The notes under the pieces: model-generated
What the model was told of the DNA's origin: nothing
The model's database searches: none
Seen by the model: the letters and a program-made list of their open reading frames with translations, nothing else
Part shown: positions 14,821-23,761 of the stretch, one piece after another
Layout of the letters: each line of letters starts with the position of its first letter
Position numbering within the stretch: the stretch's first letter is position 1
Assembly: GCA_021776465.1 (NCBI GenBank)
Contig: JAJFFU010000250.1
Coordinates: forward strand, 1-43,668
From: Parvularculaceae bacterium
GTDB lineage: Bacteria > Pseudomonadota > Alphaproteobacteria > Caulobacterales > Parvularculaceae
DNA: 43,668 bases
Direction of reading: 5' to 3'
Program-made: the position numbers and the translations under genes

Positions 14821-17800
14821 TGGAAGAAAACCAAGACTTTGTGAACACGCCGGGGCTCCGAGCAGCGCGGGAAGCGTTTGAAGGGACTCCCGACGGCGAG
14901 CTCAATAGGAACGAGGACGCGGCTGAAATAGAGCATGGCAAGCGGACTAAGACCCAGATTGATAAGGCTCAAGATGACTCACCAAGCATATTCAATTCGT
15001 TGTTCAGGGGAGTAGGCATAGGTGGCACGGACGCTATTAATGAAATTGACAAGACCTTTGGTCTATCCAATACTCTTAAGAATACCTTTGGGGTGGATGT
15101 CCAACTCGGTGAGGAGACCTTTCTCTACGACACCGAAAAGGACCTAGATAGGAACCCAAGGAATACATTTGAGGCGCTCCTGTCCACCTTCTCCCAGTTC
15201 CTTCTTCCGTTTGGCCCAGCCGTTAAAGGCGTTACTAAGGTCACTAAGGGGGCCCAGCTCCTCAAGAACTCTCCAAAGCTCAAACTGCTTGTGGATGGGT
15301 TGATTGCAGGCGCGCCCGTAGACGCCGCTGCGTTTGATCCTAAGGACCCAAACCTAGGAAATTTCCTTTTATCCTTCGACACCATAGCCAATAATCCAGA
15401 AGGCTCCCAACTTATCAAGGACTTCCTCGCTACCGACCCTAATGATCCTGACGCTTTAAACCGCGCCAAGAATGCCTTCACTGGTGGGTTAGCCGGTATT
15501 CTGACAGCTGGGCTAATCGAAGGCCTCAAAGGGGGCTTTGGAAAGCTTAAAGGTAAACCTAATCCCCTTCTGAAACCGGGGGAGAAGTTCACCAATGTGG
15601 CAGATGATGTACAGCTCAAGGCTAAAGGCACGCCATTAACAGAGGCGGATGCAGCTAAGAAGGGTATAGTTCAGTCTAAGAAGAACCCCCTACTGACAGA
15701 AGCGGAGCAGGCTCAGGTTGATGCAGCTGCTAAGGAAAGTGCTGAATCAATCGCAGAAGCCGTAGAAGCAAAGATTAAGCAAGGAAATCCAGAGGAAATA
15801 GCAGAACTTCAAGGGAAGCTCCCTAATCGTGGGACCCCACCTATCAGTGATGATGTACCGATAGACGATACCTTCAACCGCCTGAGCCCAGAAGATCAGA
15901 CGAACCTCAAGGATATGCTGATCCGGGCCGCTAAGGGCGAGATAGACGATCTAGACACAGTGGTAGATGCCGCAGGTAAGAAGAAGATAAGAGACCTTCC
16001 CTTCAACCTAAATAAACTAACGGCAGGGGATGATATCCTGAAGACCATTCAGTCGGTGGGGCGAATCATCAAAGGTGATCTACCCCGGAACGTCCCTCTC
16101 TCTAAGAAGATCGAGGAATTCTCTACTATCTTTGGTGTGGACGAAGCCACCTTTACCAAGCGCCTAAAGGCTGTGACATCTAATGTCGAGGAGGCCTCCT
16201 CTTTTATCGAAGCCTCGAAGGCTGTGTCGGGCATCCAGACAAAGAAAATCTTAAACTTAGCTGAGGCGTATCTGGAAAATCCTAGTGCCCAGAGTGAGTT
16301 TGCATTTAATCGTGCAATGATCGAAGGAACCGAGACCATCCGATCAGCTAGTGGGTTAGGTACGGCCTTCGGGCAGGGCTTGAACCAATTCAAGAAGGTC
16401 GCTGACCTAAGCTCCTTTACACAGCAAGCCGACATCCTACGCATGGAGCTGATGAATCGAACCATGAGTGGGACTGACAACCTTGCTAAGCGTAAAGCTG
16501 CCATGGCGGTCCGCTTGGCTACTAAGAAGGGGAAGGTTAAGCTTACTGGTACTAAAGCCAAAGCTATCAAGAAGCAAGCCAAACTTGAGAGACTGTCTGA
16601 TATACAGAAAGCTGACCTAGAGCAGATGCAGGCCATGTCCCGCTTCATCCATCAGGGGACTCTTGCAAGGACTAGGGATGGACTCTTAGAAATCTATATC
16701 AATGGCCTATTGTCTCGACCAGAGACACAGGTCGTTAACATGACTGGTAGCTTCTCAGCTATTACCGCTTCTATCTTTGAGCGCTCCTTCGCTGGACTAA
16801 AGAACTCGTCCGCTAACGGCGTACAAGCTGGAGAAGCCTCTCAAATGATCCTGTCCTACATGGATTCCTTGTTTGATGCATGGAGCTTGTTTGGCAAGGC
16901 CTTCAAAGAGGGTCCACAGAACGCTCTAGTTAAGACTGACTTCCTCCGACCACACAGCAAAGTGCTTTCTAAGGAAGCCTTCGGCCTAGGGCCGGGAGCC
17001 ATGGGCTCTGCCATTGACATGTTCGGGAAGTTCGTGAACCTGCCCGGTAAGATGCTCCTCTCAGCAGATGATGTTATGAAGACCATGAACTACCGAGCAG
17101 AGATAGCTGCCTTGTCACAGAGAAAAGCTGCCCAAACTCTTGGTAAAATCCCTAAAACCCCAGAAGATTTTGCTAATCTCATCCGGTTACGCGAGAAGTT
17201 CCACGCAAATCCGACTAATGAGATGATGGAGCAAGCCCATGAATTCGCTAGTGTTAATACTTTCACTAATAAACTACCGTCGCAAGAAGTCTTTGACGTC
17301 AAGTCGGGTAAGAACATCCAAGTCCGGGGCTTCGCTAGGAACATCCAGCGAGCCATCGAGGCTTTCCCGACCAGCAAAGTCTTTATACCGTTCTTTCAAA
17401 CTCCTGTCCAACTTCTTACGTTTGCCTTTCAAAGGACCCCGGTCCTAAATAGGTTCAGTCGAGTTGTTGCACAGGAGCTGGCCTCACCCGATCTCGCCGT
17501 TAGGCAGCTGGCACAGGCTAAGACAGCCACCGGTATAGCACTCTACACCACCGGCATTGGCTTAGGGCTTTCAGGCCAGATCACAGGAGCACCTCCTCTG
17601 GACCCAGACCTACGAGCTAGGCAACAGGAGGCAGGAGTTCAACCATATTCAATTAATACTGCGGATGGTCCTATATCCTACAATAGATTTGACCCGCTTG
17701 GTGGCACCCTCGCAGTTGCTGCCAATATGTCCCTGCTGGTCAAGTCTATGATAGATACTACTGGGCATGCTGAGAAGTATGGCTACACCCGAGAGATATT

Positions 17801-18659
17801 CGAGAAGTACCAGCAGATATTCGCAGATGCCACCATTGGCACCGCACGTATCGTTGCTGATCGCCATTACCTCCAAGGTTTTGGTATGCTGATTGACTTC
17901 TTAAGTGGAGACCCGGCAGGATTCAAGAAAGGCTCAGAAGCTCTTGGGACGTTCCTTAATCCCGGAGTCTCCCTCTACTCGTCCTTCCGACGAGGAATTG
18001 AGAGGGGAGTTAATCCAGAGCGATCTGTAGACCCCCTGAGTCCCACGGTTATTGAGCAAGGTGACGAGCTCGAAGATATCGTAATGAAGGAGTTCGGGCA
18101 GAAAATGGGTGAGTTAGCTGATGATATCGCCCGACAAGTTCCGGGCTTTGGTGAGCGCTCTGTCGCTCGCAATGTTATTGGAGAGCCTACCTACTACCCC
18201 GGTTCTGGGCAAAACGAGGACCTCCATCTGATGCCAGTACGCGTTCTCAATCAACTACTCAATCCCGCTAAAGGGGCTCCTAAAGTTAAGAGTGCGGTCC
18301 TTCGCAAAATAGGAGAGCTGGACATCGCCTTTGAAGGAGCTGACCAAGTTGAGGTAATCAACGGTGTTAAGTTGAACGATGAGGAACGCGACTTCTTTGG
18401 AACTACTTGGGGCAAGATGAACAAGCGCCTCGAACAGTGGGTGGAATCTAAGGGTTTTAATAAGCTCTCTGAGGAACTACAAAAAGAGCTGCTTCTGACA
18501 CGGCTGCTCGCTAACAAGAAGATCGCCCGCAACCGGACTGCAACTAAGTTCAGTCGGATTCGTGGAGTACATATCGACGATATCAAGAATAGCATCAAGC
18601 GTAGGCAGCAGCCAATTGCTGGCAACGACATCAATAACCTATTTCAAATAAATGAATAA
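14820..18659 (+). CDS. Internal virion protein D, T7 gp16-like
   Basis: A 1279-residue protein (T7 gp16 is 1318) with GTG start at 14820 overlapping the TAG of the previous gene. The N-terminal 300 residues are acidic and Lys/Pro-rich and I see no lytic transglycosylase motif. The helical C-terminal half has blocks such as RAIEAFPTSKVFIPFFQTPVQLLTFAFQRTPVLNRFSR and YNRFDPLGGTLAVAANMSLL, seen in core proteins of T7-like phages. In T7, gp15 and gp16 form the trans-envelope channel and pull in the first part of the genome. The GIALYTTGIGLGLSGQITG segment is hydrophobic enough to contact membrane. Confidence 0.8.
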   Translation: MEENQDFVNTPGLRAAREAFEGTPDGELNRNEDAAEIEHGKRTKTQIDKAQDDSPSIFNSLFRGVGIGGTDAINEIDKTFGLSNTLKNTFGVDVQLGEETFLYDTEKDLDRNPRNTFEALLSTFSQFLLPFGPAVKGVTKVTKGAQLLKNSPKLKLLVDGLIAGAPVDAAAFDPKDPNLGNFLLSFDTIANNPEGSQLIKDFLATDPNDPDALNRAKNAFTGGLAGILTAGLIEGLKGGFGKLKGKPNPLLKPGEKFTNVADDVQLKAKGTPLTEADAAKKGIVQSKKNPLLTEAEQAQVDAAAKESAESIAEAVEAKIKQGNPEEIAELQGKLPNRGTPPISDDVPIDDTFNRLSPEDQTNLKDMLIRAAKGEIDDLDTVVDAAGKKKIRDLPFNLNKLTAGDDILKTIQSVGRIIKGDLPRNVPLSKKIEEFSTIFGVDEATFTKRLKAVTSNVEEASSFIEASKAVSGIQTKKILNLAEAYLENPSAQSEFAFNRAMIEGTETIRSASGLGTAFGQGLNQFKKVADLSSFTQQADILRMELMNRTMSGTDNLAKRKAAMAVRLATKKGKVKLTGTKAKAIKKQAKLERLSDIQKADLEQMQAMSRFIHQGTLARTRDGLLEIYINGLLSRPETQVVNMTGSFSAITASIFERSFAGLKNSSANGVQAGEASQMILSYMDSLFDAWSLFGKAFKEGPQNALVKTDFLRPHSKVLSKEAFGLGPGAMGSAIDMFGKFVNLPGKMLLSADDVMKTMNYRAEIAALSQRKAAQTLGKIPKTPEDFANLIRLREKFHANPTNEMMEQAHEFASVNTFTNKLPSQEVFDVKSGKNIQVRGFARNIQRAIEAFPTSKVFIPFFQTPVQLLTFAFQRTPVLNRFSRVVAQELASPDLAVRQLAQAKTATGIALYTTGIGLGLSGQITGAPPLDPDLRARQQEAGVQPYSINTADGPISYNRFDPLGGTLAVAANMSLLVKSMIDTTGHAEKYGYTREIFEKYQQIFADATIGTARIVADRHYLQGFGMLIDFLSGDPAGFKKGSEALGTFLNPGVSLYSSFRRGIERGVNPERSVDPLSPTVIEQGDELEDIVMKEFGQKMGELADDIARQVPGFGERSVARNVIGEPTYYPGSGQNEDLHLMPVRVLNQLLNPAKGAPKVKSAVLRKIGELDIAFEGADQVEVINGVKLNDEERDFFGTTWGKMNKRLEQWVESKGFNKLSEELQKELLLTRLLANKKIARNRTATKFSRIRGVHIDDIKNSIKRRQQPIAGNDINNLFQINE

Positions 18660-18661
18660 AT

Positions 18662-20227
18662 ATGGCTGATTTACATTCGATTAAGACCTATACTGCTACA
18701 GGGGGTACACAAGACTTCCTAGTACCCTTTCCGTTTCTGGATCGTAGCCACGTTACTATTACCCAGAATGGAACCGATGCTGCCTTCACTTGGATTAACG
18801 ATGGGAAGGTAACTCTTACTCCGACTGTTAATGCCAGCGACGCTATCAAGTTTACACGTTCTACATCTCCAACATCTAGGATCACCAAGTTTACGTCCCC
18901 CAGTAGTGTTACGACTGTTAACTTAAATAATGCTGCTCTACAGCTATTTTACATGGCTCAAGAGGCCCTCGATGGACAACAGCAAGACTCAGATTCCGCT
19001 ACCTCAGCCGCCGCTGCCGCTACTAGTGCCGCTGCCGCCGCTGCTAGTGCGACTGCTCTGTCTTCAAACGTCCTTATCTGGGCGGGGACTGCTACTGGTG
19101 TTGATACTATCCTGCTGACTCCTAGCCCTGCTGTATCTTCGTATACAACTGGTATGAAAGTCCGATTTATCCCGGCTGGAGCTAATACAGGTGCATCTAC
19201 AATAAACGTGTCCAGCTTAGGAGCGAAGACATTCAAGACTCAGGGAGGCTCCGCTCTTGTTGCTAACGATATCCCCGATGCGACGAGCATTATCGAGGCC
19301 ACCTACGACGGTACCGACTTCATTCTTGACACCGGGGCAACTGCACTTCTGAAGACTGGTGGGAGCCTTACTGGAACCTTAACAATGTCCGGCGCGGCTA
19401 TCGACCAAGTTACAGCAACTTCAATAGCAGTTGCGACCACGACTGATATTGGTAACGTAGCTGGTAATTCAGTTATCGCTACTGGTGCTGGTGCTACCAT
19501 CACAGGTCTGGGCACGGTTCAAGCTGGAGCTGAGCGTATCGTCATTTTCAATGGCATCAATACCCTAGTCTATAATGCCTCTACTCTAGTCCTCCCAACT
19601 CTCGGTGACTTAATCACGGGTAACGGAGATACTGCTACCTTTGTATCTTTAGGTAGTGGCTCTTGGATTTGCACTAGCTACAACAGAGCTTCTGGACACC
19701 CTGCTAAGGAGTGGAAGATTAAGACTGTTGAGGCAGTGGGTTCGACTACTCAGAAGATTCTGATTGACGTGGGAGGCGAAACTGACTTCACTAATGTCAG
19801 TGAGATTATGATTTACTTAGCAGACATTACTCATGATGGAACCTCTCAGGCCCCGCTGATACAGCTTGGGGATTCTGGTGGAATTGAGACTACAAACTAC
19901 TCTGGATTCGCAGCTACTACGGCTGCTGCTGCTGCTTTGCAGAACAATTCTGGAGAAGTTGGTTTCTTGCTGGCAGCTGATGCTGCCTTCACGTCTACTG
20001 ATGAGTGGCACGGCGTCGTCCACCTAACTAGGATTACTGCTGATGGATCGGGGTGGGCCTGCAATATTAATGGTGGCTCTGCCGTCGCGGGAACTGGAAC
20101 ATACGATGGTGTATGTTATGGATATGGCCTCAAAGGCCTGACCGGTGGCCTAACTCAGGTCGCACTCTCGATGTCTGGAGCTGCCGATACTTTCACAGCT
20201 GGTAGCTTCTACGTGAGGTACCGATAA
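18662..20227 (+). CDS. Tail fibre protein, T7 gp17-like N-terminus
   Basis: A 521-residue fibre. Residues 1 to about 110 (TYTATGGTQDFLVPFPFLDRSHVTIT and NLNNAALQLFYMAQEALDG) are the T7 tail-fibre N-domain that plugs into the tail tubular ring. An Ala/Ser-rich coiled coil follows (about residues 112-140), then a Thr/Ala/Gly-rich beta-shaft, and a C-terminal receptor-binding tip starting near EWKIKTVEAVGSTTQKILIDVGGE. The tip contains no enzymatic motif that I recognise, so host binding is probably non-degradative and the lyase at 6934 supplies depolymerase activity. It is immediately downstream of the core genes as in T7. Confidence 0.9.
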   Translation: MADLHSIKTYTATGGTQDFLVPFPFLDRSHVTITQNGTDAAFTWINDGKVTLTPTVNASDAIKFTRSTSPTSRITKFTSPSSVTTVNLNNAALQLFYMAQEALDGQQQDSDSATSAAAAATSAAAAAASATALSSNVLIWAGTATGVDTILLTPSPAVSSYTTGMKVRFIPAGANTGASTINVSSLGAKTFKTQGGSALVANDIPDATSIIEATYDGTDFILDTGATALLKTGGSLTGTLTMSGAAIDQVTATSIAVATTTDIGNVAGNSVIATGAGATITGLGTVQAGAERIVIFNGINTLVYNASTLVLPTLGDLITGNGDTATFVSLGSGSWICTSYNRASGHPAKEWKIKTVEAVGSTTQKILIDVGGETDFTNVSEIMIYLADITHDGTSQAPLIQLGDSGGIETTNYSGFAATTAAAAALQNNSGEVGFLLAADAAFTSTDEWHGVVHLTRITADGSGWACNINGGSAVAGTGTYDGVCYGYGLKGLTGGLTQVALSMSGAADTFTAGSFYVRYR

Positions 20228-20463
20228 TGGCCCACGGACGAACTGCGGAACAGGCGTTGGCAATCCACGAAGCAGTGTGTAGTCAACGATACAAGGAACT
20301 AAATGCTGATGTGAACGAACTAAAGGAATCAGTAAAGACCCTCGTCCAGCTAGTATCTGCTGGTAAGGGAGGCGTCCGAGTACTGTATATGCTCGGAGGA
20401 GTCATAACAGCGGTACTCGGTGGTATCTGGGCGTTTATTCAAATTTTTAAGGAGATTAATTAA
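20227..20463 (+). CDS. Holin-like small membrane protein
   Basis: A 78-residue protein with a charged, helical N-terminal half (about residues 8-42, heptad-like) and one transmembrane segment near residues 52-74 (LYMLGGVITAVLGGIWAFIQIF), ending in a short charged tail. The pattern resembles XhlA-type haemolysins and T7 gp17.5 class II holins, and the position between tail fibre and terminase is that of T7 gene 17.5. It would permeabilise the inner membrane at lysis. Both ends overlap neighbours by a base (TAATG). The holin role is inferred; an accessory membrane protein is possible. Confidence 0.6.
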   Translation: MAHGRTAEQALAIHEAVCSQRYKELNADVNELKESVKTLVQLVSAGKGGVRVLYMLGGVITAVLGGIWAFIQIFKEIN

Positions 20464-20714
20464 TGAAAGCATTCGTAACCGGACTAAGTGTCCTATTACT
20501 CATTTGCCTGTCGGGATGTACTGTCACTCACTATGGCAAATTCCCAGATAAGGGAACTGAGATTAGCCACTATTCTCTGTGGACTGACAGTGAAGGAATC
20601 GTAGTAAAGAAAGGCGACGACCTAGAGGTCAATATTGGTTCTATTGATAGGTCTAAGAGCGCCGACAAGCTGGGGGATAGTCTCATCGAGCTTGGGAAAG
20701 AGTTCAAGAAGTGA
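20463..20714 (+). CDS. Small lipoprotein (possible lysis accessory)
   Basis: An 83-residue protein with a lipoprotein signal: MKAFVTGLSVLLLICLSGC, lipobox LSGC with the lipidated cysteine at residue 19. The mature part (64 residues) is charged and has no second membrane segment. It follows the holin-like gene directly and overlaps the terminase small subunit. T7 has Rz/Rz1 spanins near this place, but no Rz partner or Pro-rich Rz1 sequence is present. It may be an outer-membrane spanin subunit that has diverged, or a superinfection-exclusion lipoprotein. Confidence 0.65.
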   Translation: MKAFVTGLSVLLLICLSGCTVTHYGKFPDKGTEISHYSLWTDSEGIVVKKGDDLEVNIGSIDRSKSADKLGDSLIELGKEFKK

Positions 20715-21028
20715 GTGACGCTTTCGTTATGGATGAATCAGGCAAAGCCTTAGAAATCCTAAGGCCCAGCAAAGAGTCCGACATGGTAGACCTTCACGCC
20801 TACCTCGCAAGGGAGCTCCGCAGACAGATTGTCGAAGGCACTGTCGAAGTGGACAAGAAAGGGGGGGTAGTGAAGGTACCCCCTACTCCCGCACTTCTAA
20901 ACGTGGTGCGGCAATTCTTACGTGACAACGGGGTTCAAGCTGATGCGAAGAAAAATGCGGATGTTGGAGACCTCCTGCACAGCCTACCGGAGTTTGAGAG
21001 TGACTCAATTAGACCTAGTAAAGAATGA
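20711..21028 (+). CDS. Terminase small subunit, T7 gp18-like (DNA maturase A)
   Basis: A 105-residue protein starting at GTG 20711, which overlaps the previous TGA. Helical segments EILRPSKESDMVDLHAYLARELRRQIVEG and TPALLNVVRQFLRDNGV resemble T7-like maturase A proteins (T7 gp18 is 89 residues). It recognises the concatemer and recruits the large subunit. It overlaps the large subunit gene by about 30 bases, so the two are translationally coupled. Confidence 0.8.
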   Translation: MSDAFVMDESGKALEILRPSKESDMVDLHAYLARELRRQIVEGTVEVDKKGGVVKVPPTPALLNVVRQFLRDNGVQADAKKNADVGDLLHSLPEFESDSIRPSKE

Positions 21029-22676
21029 TTTCCGCAAATTCGTCTATGTCGTTTGGAAGCATCTAGGCCTCCCAGACCCCACACCGGTCCAGTATGATAT
21101 AGCTTACTACTTACAGCACGGCCCCAAGCGTATGATTATTGAGGCCTTCCGAGGCGTTGGGAAGTCTTGGATCACGTCCGCCTTCGTGGACTGGTGTCTA
21201 CTTGTTAATCCCCAGAATAAAATTCTAGTCGTCAGCGCCTCCAAGCCGAGAGCCGACGACTTCTCCATATTCACCAAGCGTCTGATCCAAGAGATGCCAA
21301 TGTTAGCCCACCTCAAGGCCTCAGACGACCAGCGCAGTTCCAACATCTCATTTGATGTAGGTCCGGCCATGGCGGCGCATGCCCCCTCCGTTAAGAGCGT
21401 GGGAATTACTGGTCAGATAGTTGGGTCCCGCGCGGATATTATCATTGCCGACGACATTGAGGTCCTGACCAACACAATCACCCAGATGATGCGAGACCGT
21501 CTCTCTGAGACCGTTAAGGAGTTCGATTCCGTCCTGACCCCCGAGCGAGGACGTATCATCTACTTGGGTACACCCCAGACTGAGGAGACGCTCTACAACG
21601 CTCTACAGAGCCGAGGGTATAAGGCCTGTATTTGGCCTGCTGAGTACCCTTCTCCAGAGCTTGAAGAGCACTATGGAAGTCGCTTAGCCCCCTTCATAGG
21701 AAGCTTAAATCTGCGACCCGGCCAAGCTGTAGACCCTCTGCGCTTTGACGAGCTTGATCTAGCTGAGCGAAAGGCCTCCTATGGACGCTCCGGCTATGCC
21801 CGCCAATTCATGCTCGATACGAGTCTGTCTGACGCCAATAGGTTCCCCCTTAAACTAAGAGACCTCATCGTGACCTCTGTAGGCCGCGACAAGGCTCCGG
21901 GTGAGATAGTCTGGTGTAACGATCAAAAGAATATAGTCGAAAGCCTCCCAACAGTAGGTCTGACCGGAGACTACTACTACAAACCTCTCCGGGAATCGGA
22001 GGAGAGCTTCCCCTACTCTGGGTCCGTGCTCTCTATAGACCCTGCCGGACGCGGTACCGATGAGACAGGGTTTGTAGTTACTAAGTTCCTCAACGGGAAC
22101 ATCTATGTACCGGCCTTTGGTGGGTTCAAAGGTGGCTATGACGATGCCACTTTAGAAGCACTTGCCAAGGTCGCTAGAGATAATGCCGTGAACCTGATCC
22201 AGATCGAAGCTAATTTCGGCGATGGGATGTACACGGAGCTGTTCAAGCCTGTCCTCTCCAAGTTCCATAACTGTACCATCGAGGAGGTCAAGCATACCAA
22301 ACAGAAGGAACTGCGGATTATCGACACTGTAGAGCCTGTAATGAACCAGCACAGGCTGATAATCGACTACACAGCGCTTAAAAGGGACTTTGAGAGCACT
22401 CAAGAGGAGCCGAGGTACTCACTGGCTTACCAGATGACACGCCTGACCCGTGACCGCGGCTCTTTGGTGCATGATGACAGGATTGATGCCCTTGCTCTCG
22501 GAATCTCCTACTGGGTTGAGCAGGTCGCAGCCGACAGAGACAAGATGTTTGCACTCCGGAAGGAAGAACAATTGGATCAGATACTTGAGGACTTTAAAGA
22601 ATCTGTGTTCAAGAATAGTAACTTGAGACCTCCTGCACAGCCTGATGGGCCACGCTGGGTCAAGATGAGGAAATAA
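21000..22676 (+). CDS. Terminase large subunit, T7 gp19-like (DNA maturase B)
   Basis: I place the start at GTG 21000 (GGAG 7 bases upstream), giving 558 residues, near the 586 of T7 gp19; the open frame extends back to 20922 but that part reads as out-of-frame small-subunit sequence. The ATPase domain shows Walker A AFRGVGKSW near residue 48 and Walker B DIIIADDIE near 146. The nuclease domain shows SIDPAGRGTDETGFV near 343, QIEANFGDGMYTELF near 400 and HDDRIDALALGISYWV near 490. It cuts the concatemer and pumps DNA into the procapsid through the portal. Confidence 0.95.
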   Translation: MTQLDLVKNDFRKFVYVVWKHLGLPDPTPVQYDIAYYLQHGPKRMIIEAFRGVGKSWITSAFVDWCLLVNPQNKILVVSASKPRADDFSIFTKRLIQEMPMLAHLKASDDQRSSNISFDVGPAMAAHAPSVKSVGITGQIVGSRADIIIADDIEVLTNTITQMMRDRLSETVKEFDSVLTPERGRIIYLGTPQTEETLYNALQSRGYKACIWPAEYPSPELEEHYGSRLAPFIGSLNLRPGQAVDPLRFDELDLAERKASYGRSGYARQFMLDTSLSDANRFPLKLRDLIVTSVGRDKAPGEIVWCNDQKNIVESLPTVGLTGDYYYKPLRESEESFPYSGSVLSIDPAGRGTDETGFVVTKFLNGNIYVPAFGGFKGGYDDATLEALAKVARDNAVNLIQIEANFGDGMYTELFKPVLSKFHNCTIEEVKHTKQKELRIIDTVEPVMNQHRLIIDYTALKRDFESTQEEPRYSLAYQMTRLTRDRGSLVHDDRIDALALGISYWVEQVAADRDKMFALRKEEQLDQILEDFKESVFKNSNLRPPAQPDGPRWVKMRK

Positions 22677-22897
22677 TGGAACACATACTCTACGTTTTGA
22701 TGGTTATGATCCTGAACCCCAATGGGATGGATACTCAGGTGGTTAAGAGCCACATCCGTCCGCAGGACTGTTACTCCCAGCTCGGAGCAGCTGCTAAGGA
22801 GAACAAGATTGAACTAAAAGAGGGAGCTACCGGCTTCTGGATCGACAAGAACGCTTGGGTATCCTGTGTTCCTGTTAAGCATGCGATGATTTGGTGA
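22676..22897 (+). CDS. Small hypothetical protein with hydrophobic N-terminus
   Basis: A 73-residue protein. The first 13 residues (MEHILYVLMVMIL) are hydrophobic but short for a full signal peptide, and two cysteines (about residues 33 and 64) could form a disulphide if exported. It starts in a TAATG overlap with the terminase and ends over the start of the acetyltransferase. I do not recognise the family. Small exported proteins at this place are common in T7-like phages and have no known role. Confidence 0.6.
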   Translation: MEHILYVLMVMILNPNGMDTQVVKSHIRPQDCYSQLGAAAKENKIELKEGATGFWIDKNAWVSCVPVKHAMIW

Positions 22898-23328
22898 GCT
22901 ACACACTCGCTAAAGCACTTCCCAAAGACTTCCCGAGCCTTATAGCAATCCATCAGGAGTGCTTCTGGGGCTCCGTGGAGGACATCCCTGATCTCTACAC
23001 AGGACAGTGGTGGCTGATGTATCACAATAGTGATCCAGTAGCCTTCTGTGGCCTACACCACTCACAGCAGTATGAGAAAACTGGGTACCTGTGTAGGGTC
23101 GGAGTCTCTTTCCATCATCGTGGGAGGGGTCTACATAAGAAACTCATTAAAGTCCGGGAAAGGTGGGCTCGGTCACACGGGATTGACTATCTGGTGACTG
23201 ATACTCACCTACTCAACCTCGCATCTAGTAACTCCTTGATAAGGGCTGGGTATAGACTTTGGAAGCCTCGAAGGGGACAAGGGTGGGCATCGTACCGTAA
23301 TGCCCTCTATTGGTGGAAAAAACTATGA
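22894..23328 (+). CDS. GNAT family N-acetyltransferase
   Basis: A 144-residue GNAT protein starting at GTG 22894 (GTGA overlap; a TTG one codon earlier is also possible). The acetyl-CoA signature is clear: LCRVGVSFHHRGRGLHKKLI, with R-G-R-G-L as the Q/RxxGxG/A loop, followed by the helix and the YLVTDTHLLNLASSNSLIRAGYRLW motif B strand-helix that ends the fold. Unlike the gp13-like protein it keeps the cofactor loop and should be active. The substrate is unknown; it could modify host proteins, a virion component or an amine metabolite. Late position argues for virion or lysis-phase work. Confidence 0.8.
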   Translation: MSYTLAKALPKDFPSLIAIHQECFWGSVEDIPDLYTGQWWLMYHNSDPVAFCGLHHSQQYEKTGYLCRVGVSFHHRGRGLHKKLIKVRERWARSHGIDYLVTDTHLLNLASSNSLIRAGYRLWKPRRGQGWASYRNALYWWKKL

Positions 23329-23513
23329 GTGGACGCTTTAGCCGGCCTACAATCAACTCTCAGGCTTTAAAACTACGAAAAATGCAGGAGAAGGCCAATC
23401 TCTTGGAAGAACTCCTGAAATCCTCGGAAAAAGAGAAGGAGGGTCTCTATATAGAGAAAGAGGCTCTGAAAGTGCTGGTTAAGGAGCTTGAGAAGCTCAA
23501 GAAGCCAAAATAA
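23325..23513 (+). CDS. Small coiled-coil protein
   Basis: A 62-residue basic protein starting at ATG 23325 (ATGA overlap with the acetyltransferase stop). From about residue 15 it is a continuous charged helix (QALKLRKMQEKANLLEELL, then KEKEGLYIEKEALKVLVKEL), predicted to form a coiled coil. It is the last gene of the late operon before the 600-base noncoding junction. No family recognised. The sequence at 23471-23481 is a near match to the 11-bp unit repeated at 23693. Confidence 0.65.
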   Translation: MSGRFSRPTINSQALKLRKMQEKANLLEELLKSSEKEKEGLYIEKEALKVLVKELEKLKKPK

Positions 23514-23514
23514 T

Positions 23515-23542
23515 TTGACAAAAAGTTGCGAGGGTGTATACG
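23515..23542 (+). promoter_or_regulatory. Sigma70-like promoter at the late/early junction
   Basis: TTGACA at 23515-23520, a 16-base spacer and TATACG at 23537-23542. It starts 2 bases after the last late gene and points into the early side, so host RNA polymerase could start here on entry. A 5-bp hairpin TACGG/CCGTA overlaps the start region. Confidence 0.55.
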
Positions 23543-23584
23543 GTTCTGTAGCTCCGTAAAAAACCCCCCGTCACCCTATATAGA

Positions 23585-23611
23585 ACGCGGGCGCGGGCGC
23601 GTGTGGGCGCG
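23585..23611. repeat. Alternating G/C-rich repeat
   Basis: A run of GCGGGC-type units and alternating C-G steps (CGCGGGCGCGGGCGCG followed by TGTGGGCGCG), far more G+C-rich than the surroundings. A G-run/C-run hairpin (GGGG-CTA-CCCC) lies at about 23640-23650. Such sequence is prone to Z-form or strong secondary structure. It sits where the physical ends of the genome are expected. Confidence 0.6.
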
Positions 23612-23692
23612 TCATTAAGTCTTTTTCGGGGGCTTGGCGGGGGCTACCCCAAGCGAGGTATAGCGTCCTGGTAGCACATCGAGGGCTTTTGG

Positions 23693-23725
23693 AGTGCTGG
23701 TCAAGTGCTGGTCAAGTGCTGGTCA
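23693..23725. repeat. Three 11-bp tandem repeats (AGTGCTGGTCA)
   Basis: Exact copies at 23693-23703, 23704-23714 and 23715-23725. T7 carries arrays of a short repeat next to its terminal repeats, used at the packaging junction. By position (after terminase, before early promoters) this array may play the same part. A fourth, imperfect copy is inside the preceding gene at 23471-23481. Confidence 0.8.
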
Positions 23726-23761
23726 AGCGTGTGTGTGAGGGTAGGTGTATTACTTATTTTT

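Noticed and set aside
20922-20999. Longer terminase large-subunit start at 20922
   Set aside because: The extra residues are out-of-frame reading of the small subunit; GTG 21000 has a good ribosome site and fits family length.
23585-23725. CRISPR-like repeat array
   Set aside because: Repeats are 11 bp and directly adjacent, without spacers; no CRISPR array or cas gene is present.
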